DNA of 64,000 bases from Mangrovimicrobium sp048323675. GTDB lineage: Bacteria; Pseudomonadota; Gammaproteobacteria; Pseudomonadales; Halieaceae. Positions 26,283-35,601 of the stretch are shown in pieces. The translations under genes were made by a program, and so were the position numbers. Within the stretch, counting starts at the first letter, position 1; each line of letters starts with the position of its first letter. The notes under the pieces were generated by a model. That model was not told where the DNA came from and did not search any database. It saw nothing but the letters and a program-made list of their open reading frames with translations. The stretch is taken from positions 186,001 through 250,000 of the forward strand of contig NZ_JBLWFK010000002.1 of assembly GCF_048323675.1 (NCBI RefSeq), in the 5' to 3' direction.

Positions 26283-28175
26283 CTACGGCGCCTTGCGCTG
26301 CTCCAGCAGGGCAACCGACGCCTTCGGGTTGAGCAGCTTGATAGTGCGGGACTCGAGCTGCTTTTCATCCGCGCCGTCGAGGATAAGGCTGCGCACTTCC
26401 GCCACGCTCAGAGCCGGATCAAGGGCCCACAGCTTGGCCGCGAGGTTGAGCACCTGGGGTGAAGCCATCGAGGTGCCGCTGAACTTGATGCGGTCGCCGC
26501 CCGGTACATAGCTTTCCACTTCAAAGCCGTTGGCGTAGATATCGACCTTGCCGAGACTGGTGAAGCTGGTCTCGTCGCCGGCGCTGTCCACCGCGCCGAC
26601 GCTGAGCAGGTTCGGGTATTCGTAGCTGCTGGGGTAGAACTCGTCGAATTTGACGTCGTTGTCGGAATTGCCGGCGCTGGTAATGAAGAGTATCTCCGGG
26701 GACCCGCCGATGGCCTCGCGCAGGCCGGCGTCACCGATATCGTAGATTTCGCGGGCCAGAGCCTTGCGTTCGTCAACGCTGGCGCCGACATTGTGTGCCT
26801 CGAGAGCCTCTTCGATACTGCGCAGGCTGCCGCCCCAGCTCATGTTCACGGCGCGGACCTTGTTGTTGCGGAAATAGGCGCCCACCTCGCGGAACATGGC
26901 GGCGTCGCGCTCGGCCTGTTCCAGGGTCGGTTCCAGCGGCATCTGGGTGTGGTTGTAGGTCATGCGCGCCACCAGCAGGCGGGCAAAGGGGTTGCCCTCC
27001 AGCGCGATGCCGGCGACATGGGTGCCGTGGGCGTAGCCACTGTAAAGATTGAGCGATTCCAGGAAGTCCTTGACCTCCGCCTGGGGCAGGGCGGCGATGT
27101 GCTTGCGCAGGGCCGCCGCCTCTTCGCTGTCCACGTTGGCCAGCATATCGCCGAGCCCCTTCGAGTATTGTTGCCAGTCCCGCGGCTGTACGCCGAAATC
27201 GCGCTGGATGGGGTGCAGCAACTCGGTCACCTTGTTGGATTCCAGGTCGTAGGCGACGCCGTGGATATCGTCGACGTAGCCGTCGCCGTCGTCATCGGCG
27301 CCGTCGCTTTGCTCCGCGGTGTTGGTCCACAGCTGGCCCTGGGGGCCGAAGATGGCGGTATCCACGCCTGAATCCCAGACTGAAATAACGGTGGGCGAGG
27401 CCGCAGCATCGGCTGCCAGGTCGACTGTACGCGCTGCCCAGATGTCTTCTTTGGCGACATCGTTAGCGGCGATATAGTCGCCCAGTACTTCGTTGATCGC
27501 CCCTGCGTTGGGAATGAAATAGTCGAGGGTAAAGGAGACCCCCACCAGTGCGGATGCCACGTCGTAGCTGATCTTGCCGCCGGTGTTGTCCAGCAGCGGC
27601 TGGAAAGTGGACTCCAGGTTGCCCAGCACCAGCGGGCGGGTGAGGAACTCGGTACGGCCCTTGGTGCTCTTCAGGTTGTCCTGCACGGTGGCGTAGGGCA
27701 GGGCCTCGACAGCCTTCAGCAGTTCCTCGCCAAACGCGTTGGCTGCATTCGCGGTGCCGGCCAGTTCTGTCCGCGCGATCACTTCACCGACCAGCCCCAT
27801 GGTCAGCCGGTTGGCCTCCTTGGTCTCCAGCGCGCGGCGTTTCTCCAGCAGGTCCAGGTAATCCTGCCAGCGGGATTCCAGCAGGGCCACGGTGCCGAGG
27901 TCGGTATAAAAGTCCTGTACCGTGTTGTCGTCGCGAATGTCGTAGTTCGCGAGGTCGGACTGTGCGTCTGCGGCCACTGCGGCTGCCAGCTTCAGCAGCG
28001 CACTGCGATTGGCGGGCTCATAGAGGTCTACCACTTTTACATCGAGCTGGTATTCGTGCCGCGGCAGGTCGTCTTTCTTTTCGATCACTGGCTTGCTGTC
28101 GGCGGCCAGGGCCAGAGAGGGAGGGAGTGCCAGGATGAGTAGTGCGAGGAAACCAATGCGCATTTTTTGTGTCAC
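26283..28175 (-). CDS. Secreted subtilisin-like serine protease (S8)
   Basis: Peptidase of about 630 residues with a complete triad: Asp268 (ISVWDSGVD), His383 (YAHGTHVAG) and Ser569 (FSGTSMASP), plus the oxyanion Asn in TSAGNSDND. I start at a GTG (28175) with GGAG eight bases upstream. An ATG at 28163 is the other choice. A signal peptide (GFLALLILALPPSLALA) follows. About 230 residues precede the catalytic domain and match no propeptide I know. The Asp-His gap of about 115 residues is much longer than in subtilisin and includes an acidic, calcium-site-like DDDGDGYVDD. It stands alone, convergent with the sulfatase. Confidence 0.92.
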   Translation of the reverse strand: MTQKMRIGFLALLILALPPSLALAADSKPVIEKKDDLPRHEYQLDVKVVDLYEPANRSALLKLAAAVAADAQSDLANYDIRDDNTVQDFYTDLGTVALLESRWQDYLDLLEKRRALETKEANRLTMGLVGEVIARTELAGTANAANAFGEELLKAVEALPYATVQDNLKSTKGRTEFLTRPLVLGNLESTFQPLLDNTGGKISYDVASALVGVSFTLDYFIPNAGAINEVLGDYIAANDVAKEDIWAARTVDLAADAAASPTVISVWDSGVDTAIFGPQGQLWTNTAEQSDGADDDGDGYVDDIHGVAYDLESNKVTELLHPIQRDFGVQPRDWQQYSKGLGDMLANVDSEEAAALRKHIAALPQAEVKDFLESLNLYSGYAHGTHVAGIALEGNPFARLLVARMTYNHTQMPLEPTLEQAERDAAMFREVGAYFRNNKVRAVNMSWGGSLRSIEEALEAHNVGASVDERKALAREIYDIGDAGLREAIGGSPEILFITSAGNSDNDVKFDEFYPSSYEYPNLLSVGAVDSAGDETSFTSLGKVDIYANGFEVESYVPGGDRIKFSGTSMASPQVLNLAAKLWALDPALSVAEVRSLILDGADEKQLESRTIKLLNPKASVALLEQRKAP

Positions 28176-28587
28176 GAGTGCTTCTCCATGGACGGTTTGA
28201 TCGGTCGATTGCATAGCTGTCTGGTTGAATTGAAGGCGGAAGAAGCACGAAAGTAAAGTCAGACGATTGGGACTGTATTACTGCATGCCGGTGATGCGGT
28301 CGGGCAGCGATTGCGCAAATCCCACGGGAATGTGTTGCTGTAGGCCCGGATTGACGCCTGCAAATACCCTTAAGCTCAATAGCGCCAGCTCTGCCGAATT
28401 TCCGACAACGAAAGTCAGGAAAAAATTTCGTTGACGGTTTTTTTCATTTTTTTCCGGTAAAACAGCCCGTTTTTCGTTGACACGAACTTGCATCCCTAAC
28501 AATACTCGAGCGCGACTTCTGGTTCGCTCGGGAATATAACGACGCGCCGGACCACTTCGGGACCATTACCTACGCGAGCTTATATAC
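28176..28587. other. 412-bp divergent intergenic region
   Basis: Lies between the subtilase (minus) and the cadherin-like protein (plus). No gene is apparent. It is AT-richer than its surroundings around 28410-28475. A TTGACA at 28477-28482 with AATACT 18 bp later could be the promoter of the plus-strand gene. I see no terminator or riboswitch. Confidence 0.5.
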
Positions 28588-31005
28588 ATGCGATTTGATG
28601 CCAAAACCTTCTCCATGATTCGAAAGCGCGGCAGTCAGATTGGTTTGCTCGCGTTGTCCTCACTGGTTCTGGTGAACTGCAGTTGTAAACAGGAACCGGG
28701 CAATGTCGACCTGAGCTGCGTGCCATCCAAATGCACACCCGGAGACGACAGCTGTTCGATTACAGTGGAGTTTCTCGACCACAGTGTAGCCCTCGCTCCC
28801 GATCCCTATTTTGAGGATAACGAATTCATCTCCATGTCCCCCATGGGCAAGGATAACTACACGAGCAAGACGAGCATCAAGAAGCACCCGGAATTTGAAA
28901 GTGAACATGCCTACTACCGTTATGTTTTCACCTTTGATCCCGCGGAAGCCGTCGACGGTGTTTACAAGTATGCCGCAAAAGTGAGGGGCAAGGTCACGCC
29001 ACCCTATTCTGGATCAATCAAGGTCGAGACTTGCGCTGGAGAGATCACCCTGGGGGAGGCACTGGGTTCACTGCGCGTCGCGGTCGAATCGACGTCGGTT
29101 TCGGTCGAGCCTGAAACCGGCCCCGAACTGTTGCCGGACTATGTCGCCAGCGGTGCCTTTATCCCACCGGTGACGGCGACATGGACCAGCAGCAATCCCG
29201 ACTGGGTGGTGTCCGAAGACAGCGCTACCGGCAAGCCGGCAATCGCCTATGTCGGTAACGCCGAAGTCGGAACATACAATGCTGATGTGTTAAAACTGAC
29301 CGTTACCGCCACGATGAACGACGGGAGCGAGCAAACCGTCGTTATTCCTGTCTCTGGCTTCTATGGGTCGTTTTTTGCGCCGGGTTCCCGGGTAGTGGCC
29401 AACGTCCAGTACGCTCTCGCGGGCGATGAGGTTACCCTGTTCTATGAACCCACCTACGACAACCAATTGGAGTACTCGGAGGAAACCGCGACCTGGTCCC
29501 TGTCCTATACGTCCAGCGAAGGCGTCACCAGTGATATCATCGACGCGTTTAACGATGGCGCTGAAGAAAACGTCCGAACCTTTATCGCGCAAAACCCGGG
29601 CATCTACACTGCCAGCGTATTGAGAGAATACTATTACGTTTACAAAGGTGTCGGCGTCACGCCAGAGCTTGCTTCCCAAACCCTGAGCACTTCTGTTGAG
29701 ACTCTCGCGCCAGCGGTGTACGTGACTTACCGCCCCATCGCGGAGACCATCAATATTGGTGAGCCGGTTGTCTTCGACGCCAGTGGTTCGACCTTGCCCC
29801 CCGGTTCGGAGATTGTCTGGGAAATACTGTCCCAGCCCGCCGGGGGCGCCGCGGTTATTCTCCCGGAGCCAGGTAACAGCCGGGTTGCTACCCTGACCCC
29901 GGATGTGGTCGAAGGTGAATACCAGGTGATGGCGGAGCTTCGTGTACCGTTCCGGGAGGCTACCTACAGCGAAGTGGTGACCTTCTCCTTTCTGTCCGCC
30001 CCCGTCGCCGGTCCTGCCACACAGCAGAGCAGTTTCACCGCCGGCGACACGGTGCCACTGGGCCTCGACGGTTCCACCTACCCCAGCGGTTCAACCTTCG
30101 AATACACGCTGGTTGCTGCACCCGAGGGAAGTGCCGCAGAAATTACAGCGTCCCCCAACGGGACCGGCTCACTGGTAACAGACCTCGAAGGGATGTACGA
30201 GGTGCGGCTGACGATTACCAACAACGAGGGTGAGGTCTCCGATTACACCACGCTCCTGACTGTTACCGCCGGCGCTGTTCCGGGCGCGCCTCCGGTGTTC
30301 ACCGCGGCGTCGGTAGCTGTCAGTGTCGATGAAAACAGCATTAATACGGGCTATACCGCGGCTGCCAATGATGCCGACGGCGATGTACTCACTTACGCCA
30401 TCAGTGGCGGTGCGGACCAGTCGAGCTTCTCACTGGAGGGTGGAGAACTCCTGTTCCTGGTCGCTCCCGACTATGAAGCGCCTGCGGACAGCAATGCTGA
30501 CAATGTCTACGAGGTCGAGGTGACGGTCACCGACGACAGCGCAGACATGTTCAGCGCCAGCCAGCAGGTTCTGGTAACGGTGAATGACGTCGACGAGTCG
30601 CAGGCGGTGGCACTCGATGTGATGAGCGCGCTGCCGGTGGTGGACAATGACGGCAGCACCGATGAGGTTATCGTCATCGATATCGATACCAGTGAGCGCA
30701 TGGTCGCGAATGCCGCGGTTTCGGGGGTGGGGCCAAACACAGCGCTGGTGCTCTACGGGAACTATACCGGTGGCGCCAATACCGCCAATGTCTACGACAG
30801 TAGCGGTAATCCCTTCGCGTTAGTGAACTTTGCCAACGGGGCGGTGCTCAATGCCAACAGCAGTCACAAGATCCAGCTGCAACGGGATGACGGTGATTAC
30901 TACCAGGTCATCCTGAGCTTCCAGGCAAGCGGTGCTGTGGGGGACATGACGCTGGTTAATCTTTCCGGCCACAACTGTGGACCGGTGTTGAGTGATTGTC
31001 CGTAA
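28588..31005 (+). CDS. Large secreted protein with cadherin-like domain
   Basis: Exported protein of 805 residues. A hydrophobic signal (GLLALSSLVLVN) is followed by Cys31 and Cys33; LVNC is a poor lipobox because Asn sits at -1, so lipidation is uncertain. The N-terminal region is cysteine-rich. The middle is a series of beta-sandwich-like segments with PKD/Ig-type features (VVFDASGSTLPPGSEIVW and a second similar copy around 30060). Residues about 570-670 look like a cadherin repeat (SVDENS, NDADGDVLTYAI, DYEAP). The last 130 residues form another beta-rich domain. It probably acts in adhesion or surface binding. No strong ribosome site precedes the ATG. A small lipoprotein gene follows. 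Confidence 0.75.
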   Translation: MRFDAKTFSMIRKRGSQIGLLALSSLVLVNCSCKQEPGNVDLSCVPSKCTPGDDSCSITVEFLDHSVALAPDPYFEDNEFISMSPMGKDNYTSKTSIKKHPEFESEHAYYRYVFTFDPAEAVDGVYKYAAKVRGKVTPPYSGSIKVETCAGEITLGEALGSLRVAVESTSVSVEPETGPELLPDYVASGAFIPPVTATWTSSNPDWVVSEDSATGKPAIAYVGNAEVGTYNADVLKLTVTATMNDGSEQTVVIPVSGFYGSFFAPGSRVVANVQYALAGDEVTLFYEPTYDNQLEYSEETATWSLSYTSSEGVTSDIIDAFNDGAEENVRTFIAQNPGIYTASVLREYYYVYKGVGVTPELASQTLSTSVETLAPAVYVTYRPIAETINIGEPVVFDASGSTLPPGSEIVWEILSQPAGGAAVILPEPGNSRVATLTPDVVEGEYQVMAELRVPFREATYSEVVTFSFLSAPVAGPATQQSSFTAGDTVPLGLDGSTYPSGSTFEYTLVAAPEGSAAEITASPNGTGSLVTDLEGMYEVRLTITNNEGEVSDYTTLLTVTAGAVPGAPPVFTAASVAVSVDENSINTGYTAAANDADGDVLTYAISGGADQSSFSLEGGELLFLVAPDYEAPADSNADNVYEVEVTVTDDSADMFSASQQVLVTVNDVDESQAVALDVMSALPVVDNDGSTDEVIVIDIDTSERMVANAAVSGVGPNTALVLYGNYTGGANTANVYDSSGNPFALVNFANGAVLNANSSHKIQLQRDDGDYYQVILSFQASGAVGDMTLVNLSGHNCGPVLSDCP

Positions 31006-31043
31006 TGCAGCGGGACATGGGAATCAAGGGTGGCGTAAACCGT

Positions 31044-31958
31044 ATGAACAAGACCAGACTGTTTGTTTCGATAGCTCTGCTGTGTCCCCTGTTGTGGGCC
31101 TGCAGCGATGGTTCCGACAATAATCGCAACACGGCAGGGGACGAGATAGTCGAACCTGAACCCCAGCCGCAAGCTGAGCCACAACCGGAGCCACAACCCG
31201 CGCCGGAGATCGAGGTCACCGATGTCGAACTGTCAGCGGCCGATATCGATGTGCTGTCCACAGTGGCAGGCGATCTCGCCCGTGGCGGGTATGGCGCCGC
31301 CGGCACCGGGCTTGTCACCCTGATGGAAAACTACCCTGAAAGCGAGCAGCTTCGCGGTCTTTACGGCGAAATGCTCACCCGCCAGGCGGGGCTTTCCCCG
31401 CGCCAGTTTGCCATTAGTGTCGGCGCGGAGCCGGTGGAGGTGGTCGACGAAAGCGGTGCAACGGTTGCGGAGACATCATCGATCTCACTGTATCAAAGCC
31501 TCAACGCGCTGGCCGATGTGCAGGACACCGACGAATACCGTGTGCGCTTCCTCAGCGGTCGGGCTGCCCTGGAGTGGCGGATGCGGGGCAAGACCCTTTC
31601 CGACCTGTCCTCCACGGAGCAGGCGGAGATCGGCGCTGTCGCGGCCGTGCATGCCACCCGCCTGGCCTACGCCGCGGTCGGAGGCGCGCAGAGCGCCGCG
31701 GGGATTTTCACCACCGAAGCCCTCGAGTCGGCTATTGAAGCCAACCTGCCGGCGGTGAGTGAGGAACTGGGTGAGACCCTGGCAATCGTATCCAGGACGT
31801 CCGCGGCGATCCAGCAGCACTACCCGATCGCGGAAATCAGCGAGATGCCGGTCTATGTGCCTCTAGCCCTGAATGCATTCGCCAATACCCGCATAGATGA
31901 TGGCAGCCTCTCTGCCGAGGAGGCACTTGCCTTCATCTATTTCGCGACGGGAATCTGA
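31044..31958 (+). CDS. Lipoprotein with Pro/Glu linker, function unknown
   Basis: Predicted outer-membrane lipoprotein of 304 residues. The signal ends in the lipobox LLWAC. A flexible linker of repeated PEPQPQAEPQPEPQP comes next, then an alanine-rich, mostly helical domain of about 240 residues that I do not recognise. An upstream ATG at 30996 exists, but the lipobox spacing favours 31044. The linker suggests that the domain is held away from the membrane, perhaps across peptidoglycan. It begins just after the cadherin-like gene, so the two are likely co-transcribed and may form one envelope structure. Confidence 0.8.
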   Translation: MNKTRLFVSIALLCPLLWACSDGSDNNRNTAGDEIVEPEPQPQAEPQPEPQPAPEIEVTDVELSAADIDVLSTVAGDLARGGYGAAGTGLVTLMENYPESEQLRGLYGEMLTRQAGLSPRQFAISVGAEPVEVVDESGATVAETSSISLYQSLNALADVQDTDEYRVRFLSGRAALEWRMRGKTLSDLSSTEQAEIGAVAAVHATRLAYAAVGGAQSAAGIFTTEALESAIEANLPAVSEELGETLAIVSRTSAAIQQHYPIAEISEMPVYVPLALNAFANTRIDDGSLSAEEALAFIYFATGI

Positions 31959-32009
31959 TTTACAGCAGCGCTCGGGCAGCCTGCTGCCGGACGCACGCGT
32001 GGCGGGAAG

Positions 32010-32153
32010 TTAATCCAGGTAACGTTCTCCTTGTGGATTCAGCGTGCCGGAGATGGCAATAAAAGGCTGCGCCTGCGTACGCACCCGCAGGGTGAGTGAG
32101 GCGTAGTTCCTGGCACCCGCGTGCTGGTTCAGGCCCTTGCGGATTGCAGCCAT
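32010..32153 (-). CDS. Possible 47-aa small protein
   Basis: A short minus-strand frame whose C-terminal half (ASLTLRVRTQAQPFIAIS, then NPQGERYLD) has protein-like composition and third-position GC bias. The ATG at 32153 has only a weak ribosome site; alternative GTG/TTG starts extend it to 32190 or 32210. It lies between the lipoprotein gene and the thi promoter. It could be a genuine micro-protein, a decayed gene end, or chance. I do not recognise it. Confidence 0.3.
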   Translation of the reverse strand: MAAIRKGLNQHAGARNYASLTLRVRTQAQPFIAISGTLNPQGERYLD

Positions 32154-32311
32154 TACCCTGACAGCCTCTTCCGCGGATTGCGCGGCACACCTTTCCCTGC
32201 GGGTTTGCAAAGTGGTATTCCGTTATTTTCTGCCCAGATTGTTGAGCTTTTTGTGACAGTGCTCACCAGTCGTCCTGGCGCTGGCGGGTAAGGTGCCACA
32301 CTTGTCGAGTC

Positions 32312-32340
32312 TTGCATTGGCAACAGAGATTGATTAGTGT
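32312..32340 (+). promoter_or_regulatory. Candidate promoter of the thi operon
   Basis: TTGCAT (32312-32317) and TAGTGT (32335-32340) with a 17-bp spacer place the transcript start a few bases before the riboswitch, as expected. Both boxes are imperfect. Confidence 0.45.
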
Positions 32341-32350
32341 GGCGCCAACA

Positions 32351-32432
32351 TTCTTGTCGGGGTGCCTGCTTGCCAGGCTGAGAGATCACCCGTGGAACCT
32401 GACCAGGCTAGTACCTGCGTAGGGAACAAGAG
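32351..32432 (+). ncRNA. TPP riboswitch (THI element)
   Basis: Thiamine pyrophosphate-sensing aptamer in the thiC leader. Conserved cores are present in order: GGGGTGC, GGCTGAGAGATCACCC, GAACCTGA and TACCTGCGTAGGGAA. The P1 helix is CTTGT (32353-32357) with ACAAG (32426-32430). It ends 110 bp before the thiC start codon. Ligand binding should turn down the thi operon. Confidence 0.96.
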
Positions 32433-32442
32433 AGTCACTTCG

Positions 32443-32476
32443 TGCGTCGCCACCCGTCCCGGGTGGCGTGTACGCA
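32443..32476 (+). promoter_or_regulatory. Hairpin downstream of the TPP aptamer (possible expression platform)
   Basis: CGCCACCC (32448-32455) pairs with GGGTGGCG (32461-32468), extended by TGCGT/ACGCA across a small bulge. No T-run follows, so it is not a plain intrinsic terminator. With the thiC ribosome site GGAGG at 32530-32534, it may take part in translational or Rho-linked control. Confidence 0.4.
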
Positions 32477-32542
32477 GGCCGCTTTCCCACAGGCATCTTT
32501 CCAATCCACCCCGGCGTTGCACACGCCACGGAGGATATCGCC

Positions 32543-34495
32543 ATGGGGCGCCAGCAGGACCTGAAAGTACTCAGCCGGGAAGCACAGGCGGATATGGATT
32601 CGCTACAGGGATTTCCCGCCTCGCGAAAGATTCACGTACAGGGTTCACGGCCCGACCTGCAGGTCGCGATGCGCGAGATCAGCCAGCTGCCGACGACCGT
32701 TGCGCTGGCTGGCGGCGCCACCGAACAGCGCGCCAACCCGTCAATCCGGGTCTACGACACTTCCGGTCCCTATACCGATCCCAGTGCCAGTATCGATATC
32801 CGCAAGGGCCTGCCCGCATTGCGGGAACACTGGATCGCGGAACGCGATGACAGTGAAATCCTGCCCGCGGGAAGTTCCGCCTTCGCCCGCGAACGCCTGG
32901 CTGACGTGGCACTGGACCACCTGCGGTTCGACCTGACGCGACCGGTGCGCCGCGCGCAAGGCGGGCGCAATGTCTCCCAGTTGCACTACGCGCGGAGGGG
33001 CATTATTACGCCGGAGATGGAGTACGTTGCCATCCGCGAGAATATGGGCCTGCAGCAGGCGCGCGAACTGGGGGACCTCGGGAAACAACACCCGGGCGAG
33101 GCCTTCGGCGCCGGGATTCCCGAGGCGATTACCGCTGAATTCGTGCGCAGTGAAATCGCCGCGGGCAGGGCGATCATCCCCGCCAATATCAACCACCCGG
33201 AAATCGAACCGATGATTATCGGCCGCAATTTCCTCGTCAAGATCAACGGCAACATCGGCAACTCGGCGCTGGGTTCCTCCATCGAGGAGGAAGTCGCCAA
33301 ACTGACCTGGGGTATCCGCTGGGGCGCCGATACCATGATGGACCTGTCCACCGGGGCCAACATCCATGAAACCCGGGAATGGATCGTGCGCAATTCCCCG
33401 GTACCGGTGGGAACCGTGCCGATCTACCAGGCACTGGAAAAAGTCGACGGTGTGGCCGAGGACCTTACCTGGGAGATTTTCCGCGACACCCTGGTAGAGC
33501 AGGCGGAGCAGGGTGTCGATTACTTCACTATCCACGCGGGCGTACTGCTGCGCTACGTGCCCCTGACCGCGAAGCGGGTGACCGGGATCGTCTCCCGCGG
33601 CGGGTCCATCATGGCCAAGTGGTGCCTCGCCCACCACCGGGAAAATTTCCTCTACACCCACTTCGAGGAAATCTGCGAGATCATGAAAGCCTACGACGTG
33701 AGCTTCTCGCTGGGTGATGGCCTGCGCCCCGGTTCCCTGGCGGACGCCAACGACGAAGCCCAGTTCGGCGAACTGGAAACGCTGGGTGAACTGACACAAA
33801 TCGCCTGGAAACACGATGTACAGGTAATGATCGAGGGTCCGGGTCATGTGCCGATGCACATGATCAAGGCCAATATGGACAAGCAGCTGGAGCACTGCCA
33901 CGAGGCGCCTTTCTATACCCTCGGACCACTGACGACCGATATCGCGCCGGGCTACGACCACATCACCTCCGGCATCGGTGCGGCGATGATCGGCTGGTAC
34001 GGCACCGCCATGCTCTGCTACGTCACACCCAAGGAGCACCTGGGGCTGCCGAACAAGGACGATGTGAAAACCGGGATCATCACCTACAAGCTCGCCGCCC
34101 ACGCGGCGGACCTGGCCAAGGGACATCCCGGCGCGCAGCTGCGCGACAACGCCCTGTCACAGGCGCGTTTCGAATTCCGCTGGGAGGACCAGTTCAATCT
34201 CGCCCTGGACCCGGACACCGCACGCGCCTACCACGACGAAACCCTGCCCAAGGAGTCGGCCAAGGTCGCCCATTTCTGTTCGATGTGCGGCCCCAAATTC
34301 TGCTCGATGAAAATCACCCGGGAAGTGCGCGACTATGCGGCGGAAAATGGCTATGAGGTCGCCGGTGAAACCATTCGGATGGTCGACCTCGATACCGAAA
34401 TGCAGCGCAAGTCCGCGGAATTCCGCGCCTCAGGTGGTGAACTGTACCGGGAAGCCGGGGAGGCTGCAGGCGTGCCGCCGGAGCGCGCGCAGTGA
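32543..34495 (+). CDS. thiC: Phosphomethylpyrimidine synthase ThiC
   Basis: Radical-SAM enzyme of 650 residues that rearranges aminoimidazole ribotide to hydroxymethylpyrimidine phosphate for thiamine. The non-canonical [4Fe-4S] motif CSMCGPKFC is present near the C terminus. Core signatures include NIGNSALGSSIEEEV, WGADTMMDLSTG and MIEGPGHVPMH. The ATG at 32543 has GGAGG eight bases upstream; the frame is open for 25 more codons, but they overlap the leader. Length matches gammaproteobacterial ThiC. It is the first gene of the operon, and its TGA overlaps the thiO GTG by four bases. Controlled by the TPP riboswitch. Confidence 0.98.
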   Translation: MGRQQDLKVLSREAQADMDSLQGFPASRKIHVQGSRPDLQVAMREISQLPTTVALAGGATEQRANPSIRVYDTSGPYTDPSASIDIRKGLPALREHWIAERDDSEILPAGSSAFARERLADVALDHLRFDLTRPVRRAQGGRNVSQLHYARRGIITPEMEYVAIRENMGLQQARELGDLGKQHPGEAFGAGIPEAITAEFVRSEIAAGRAIIPANINHPEIEPMIIGRNFLVKINGNIGNSALGSSIEEEVAKLTWGIRWGADTMMDLSTGANIHETREWIVRNSPVPVGTVPIYQALEKVDGVAEDLTWEIFRDTLVEQAEQGVDYFTIHAGVLLRYVPLTAKRVTGIVSRGGSIMAKWCLAHHRENFLYTHFEEICEIMKAYDVSFSLGDGLRPGSLADANDEAQFGELETLGELTQIAWKHDVQVMIEGPGHVPMHMIKANMDKQLEHCHEAPFYTLGPLTTDIAPGYDHITSGIGAAMIGWYGTAMLCYVTPKEHLGLPNKDDVKTGIITYKLAAHAADLAKGHPGAQLRDNALSQARFEFRWEDQFNLALDPDTARAYHDETLPKESAKVAHFCSMCGPKFCSMKITREVRDYAAENGYEVAGETIRMVDLDTEMQRKSAEFRASGGELYREAGEAAGVPPERAQ

Positions 34496-35601
34496 ATATC
34501 GGTATCGCCGGCGCCGGACTCTGCGGGCGCCTGCTCGGCTGGCAGTTGCTGCGCGGCGGCCACGCGGTGACCTTGTTCGACCGCGATGCCAGTGGCGCAC
34601 AGTCTGCGGGACACATTGCGGCGGCCATGCTGGCGCCCTACAGCGAGGCGGTTACCGTGGGGCCGGAAGTCCTGGAACCCGGTCTCGCGGCCCTGGAGCA
34701 ATGGCCCCGGTGGCTGGAGCTGCTGGCCGAGCACAGTAGCCGCGAAGTCCCGCTGCGTATCGATGGCAGCCTGGTCGTTGCCCACAGCGGCGACCGGGCG
34801 GACCTGCACTGGTTTCATCGCCGCCTGCGCGGGCTGGAGACGGAAATACAGGGCGACAGCTGGTGGTTGCAGCGCGAGCAGGTCGCGCTGCTGGAACCGG
34901 CGCTGAAGGAATTCTCCGAGGCGCTGTTGCTGCCCCGGGAAGGCTGGGTGGATAACCGCGCCCTGTATCTGGCACTGGGTGATGCGATCGACGCACTGGG
35001 TGGTCGGTGGCAGGTGGGCCGGGAAATTCTCGTGGTTGCTGCGGGACAAATTCGCTGCGCCGGAGGTGAAGAACGCTTCGACCTGGTGCTCGATTGCCGC
35101 GGCTTTGGCGCCAGGCAGCAACTGGAAAATTTCCGCGGCGTACGCGGCGAATTACTGCGGGTTCGCGCGCCCGAGGTACGGCTGGGCCGGCCCGTACGCC
35201 TGATGCATCCGCGCTACCAGCTGTACGTGGTGCCGCGCCCGGCCGGTGTCTACATCATTGGCGCTACCGAAATCGAAAGCGAATCGATGGCGCCGGTGAC
35301 CGTGCGCTCCAGTCTCGAGCTGCTCTCTGCGCTGTACACGCTGCACAGCGGGTTCGCCGAGGCGGAGGTGCTGGAAGCCAGCGCCCATTGTCGCCCGGCT
35401 TTCGCCGACAACCTGCCGCGAATTATCCAGCGCGAGGGACTGTTGCAGGTCAACGGGCTCTACCGGCACGGATTCCTGCTCGCCCCGGCCCTGGTGAGCA
35501 GCGTCCTCGCCGCCATCGAGGGCAGCGAAGTCTGCCCGCCGATACAACTTGAACACTACCGAGAGCCACCTGGCCAGGTGGCGAAGGAGCCCAACCGATG
35601 A
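34492..35601 (+). CDS. thiO: Glycine oxidase ThiO (FAD-dependent)
   Basis: Flavoprotein of 369 residues that oxidises glycine to the imine used for the thiazole ring, replacing the oxygen-sensitive ThiH. The Rossmann FAD motif GAGLCGRLLGWQLLRGG lies at the N terminus, with VTLFDRDASGAQS after it. A DAAO-type C-terminal HCRPAFADNLPRI and YRHGFLLAP are typical. The GTG start overlaps the thiC stop (GTGA), and its stop overlaps the thiG ATG (ATGA), so translation is coupled through all three genes. Use of ThiO fits an aerobic organism. Confidence 0.93.
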   Translation: MNIGIAGAGLCGRLLGWQLLRGGHAVTLFDRDASGAQSAGHIAAAMLAPYSEAVTVGPEVLEPGLAALEQWPRWLELLAEHSSREVPLRIDGSLVVAHSGDRADLHWFHRRLRGLETEIQGDSWWLQREQVALLEPALKEFSEALLLPREGWVDNRALYLALGDAIDALGGRWQVGREILVVAAGQIRCAGGEERFDLVLDCRGFGARQQLENFRGVRGELLRVRAPEVRLGRPVRLMHPRYQLYVVPRPAGVYIIGATEIESESMAPVTVRSSLELLSALYTLHSGFAEAEVLEASAHCRPAFADNLPRIIQREGLLQVNGLYRHGFLLAPALVSSVLAAIEGSEVCPPIQLEHYREPPGQVAKEPNR

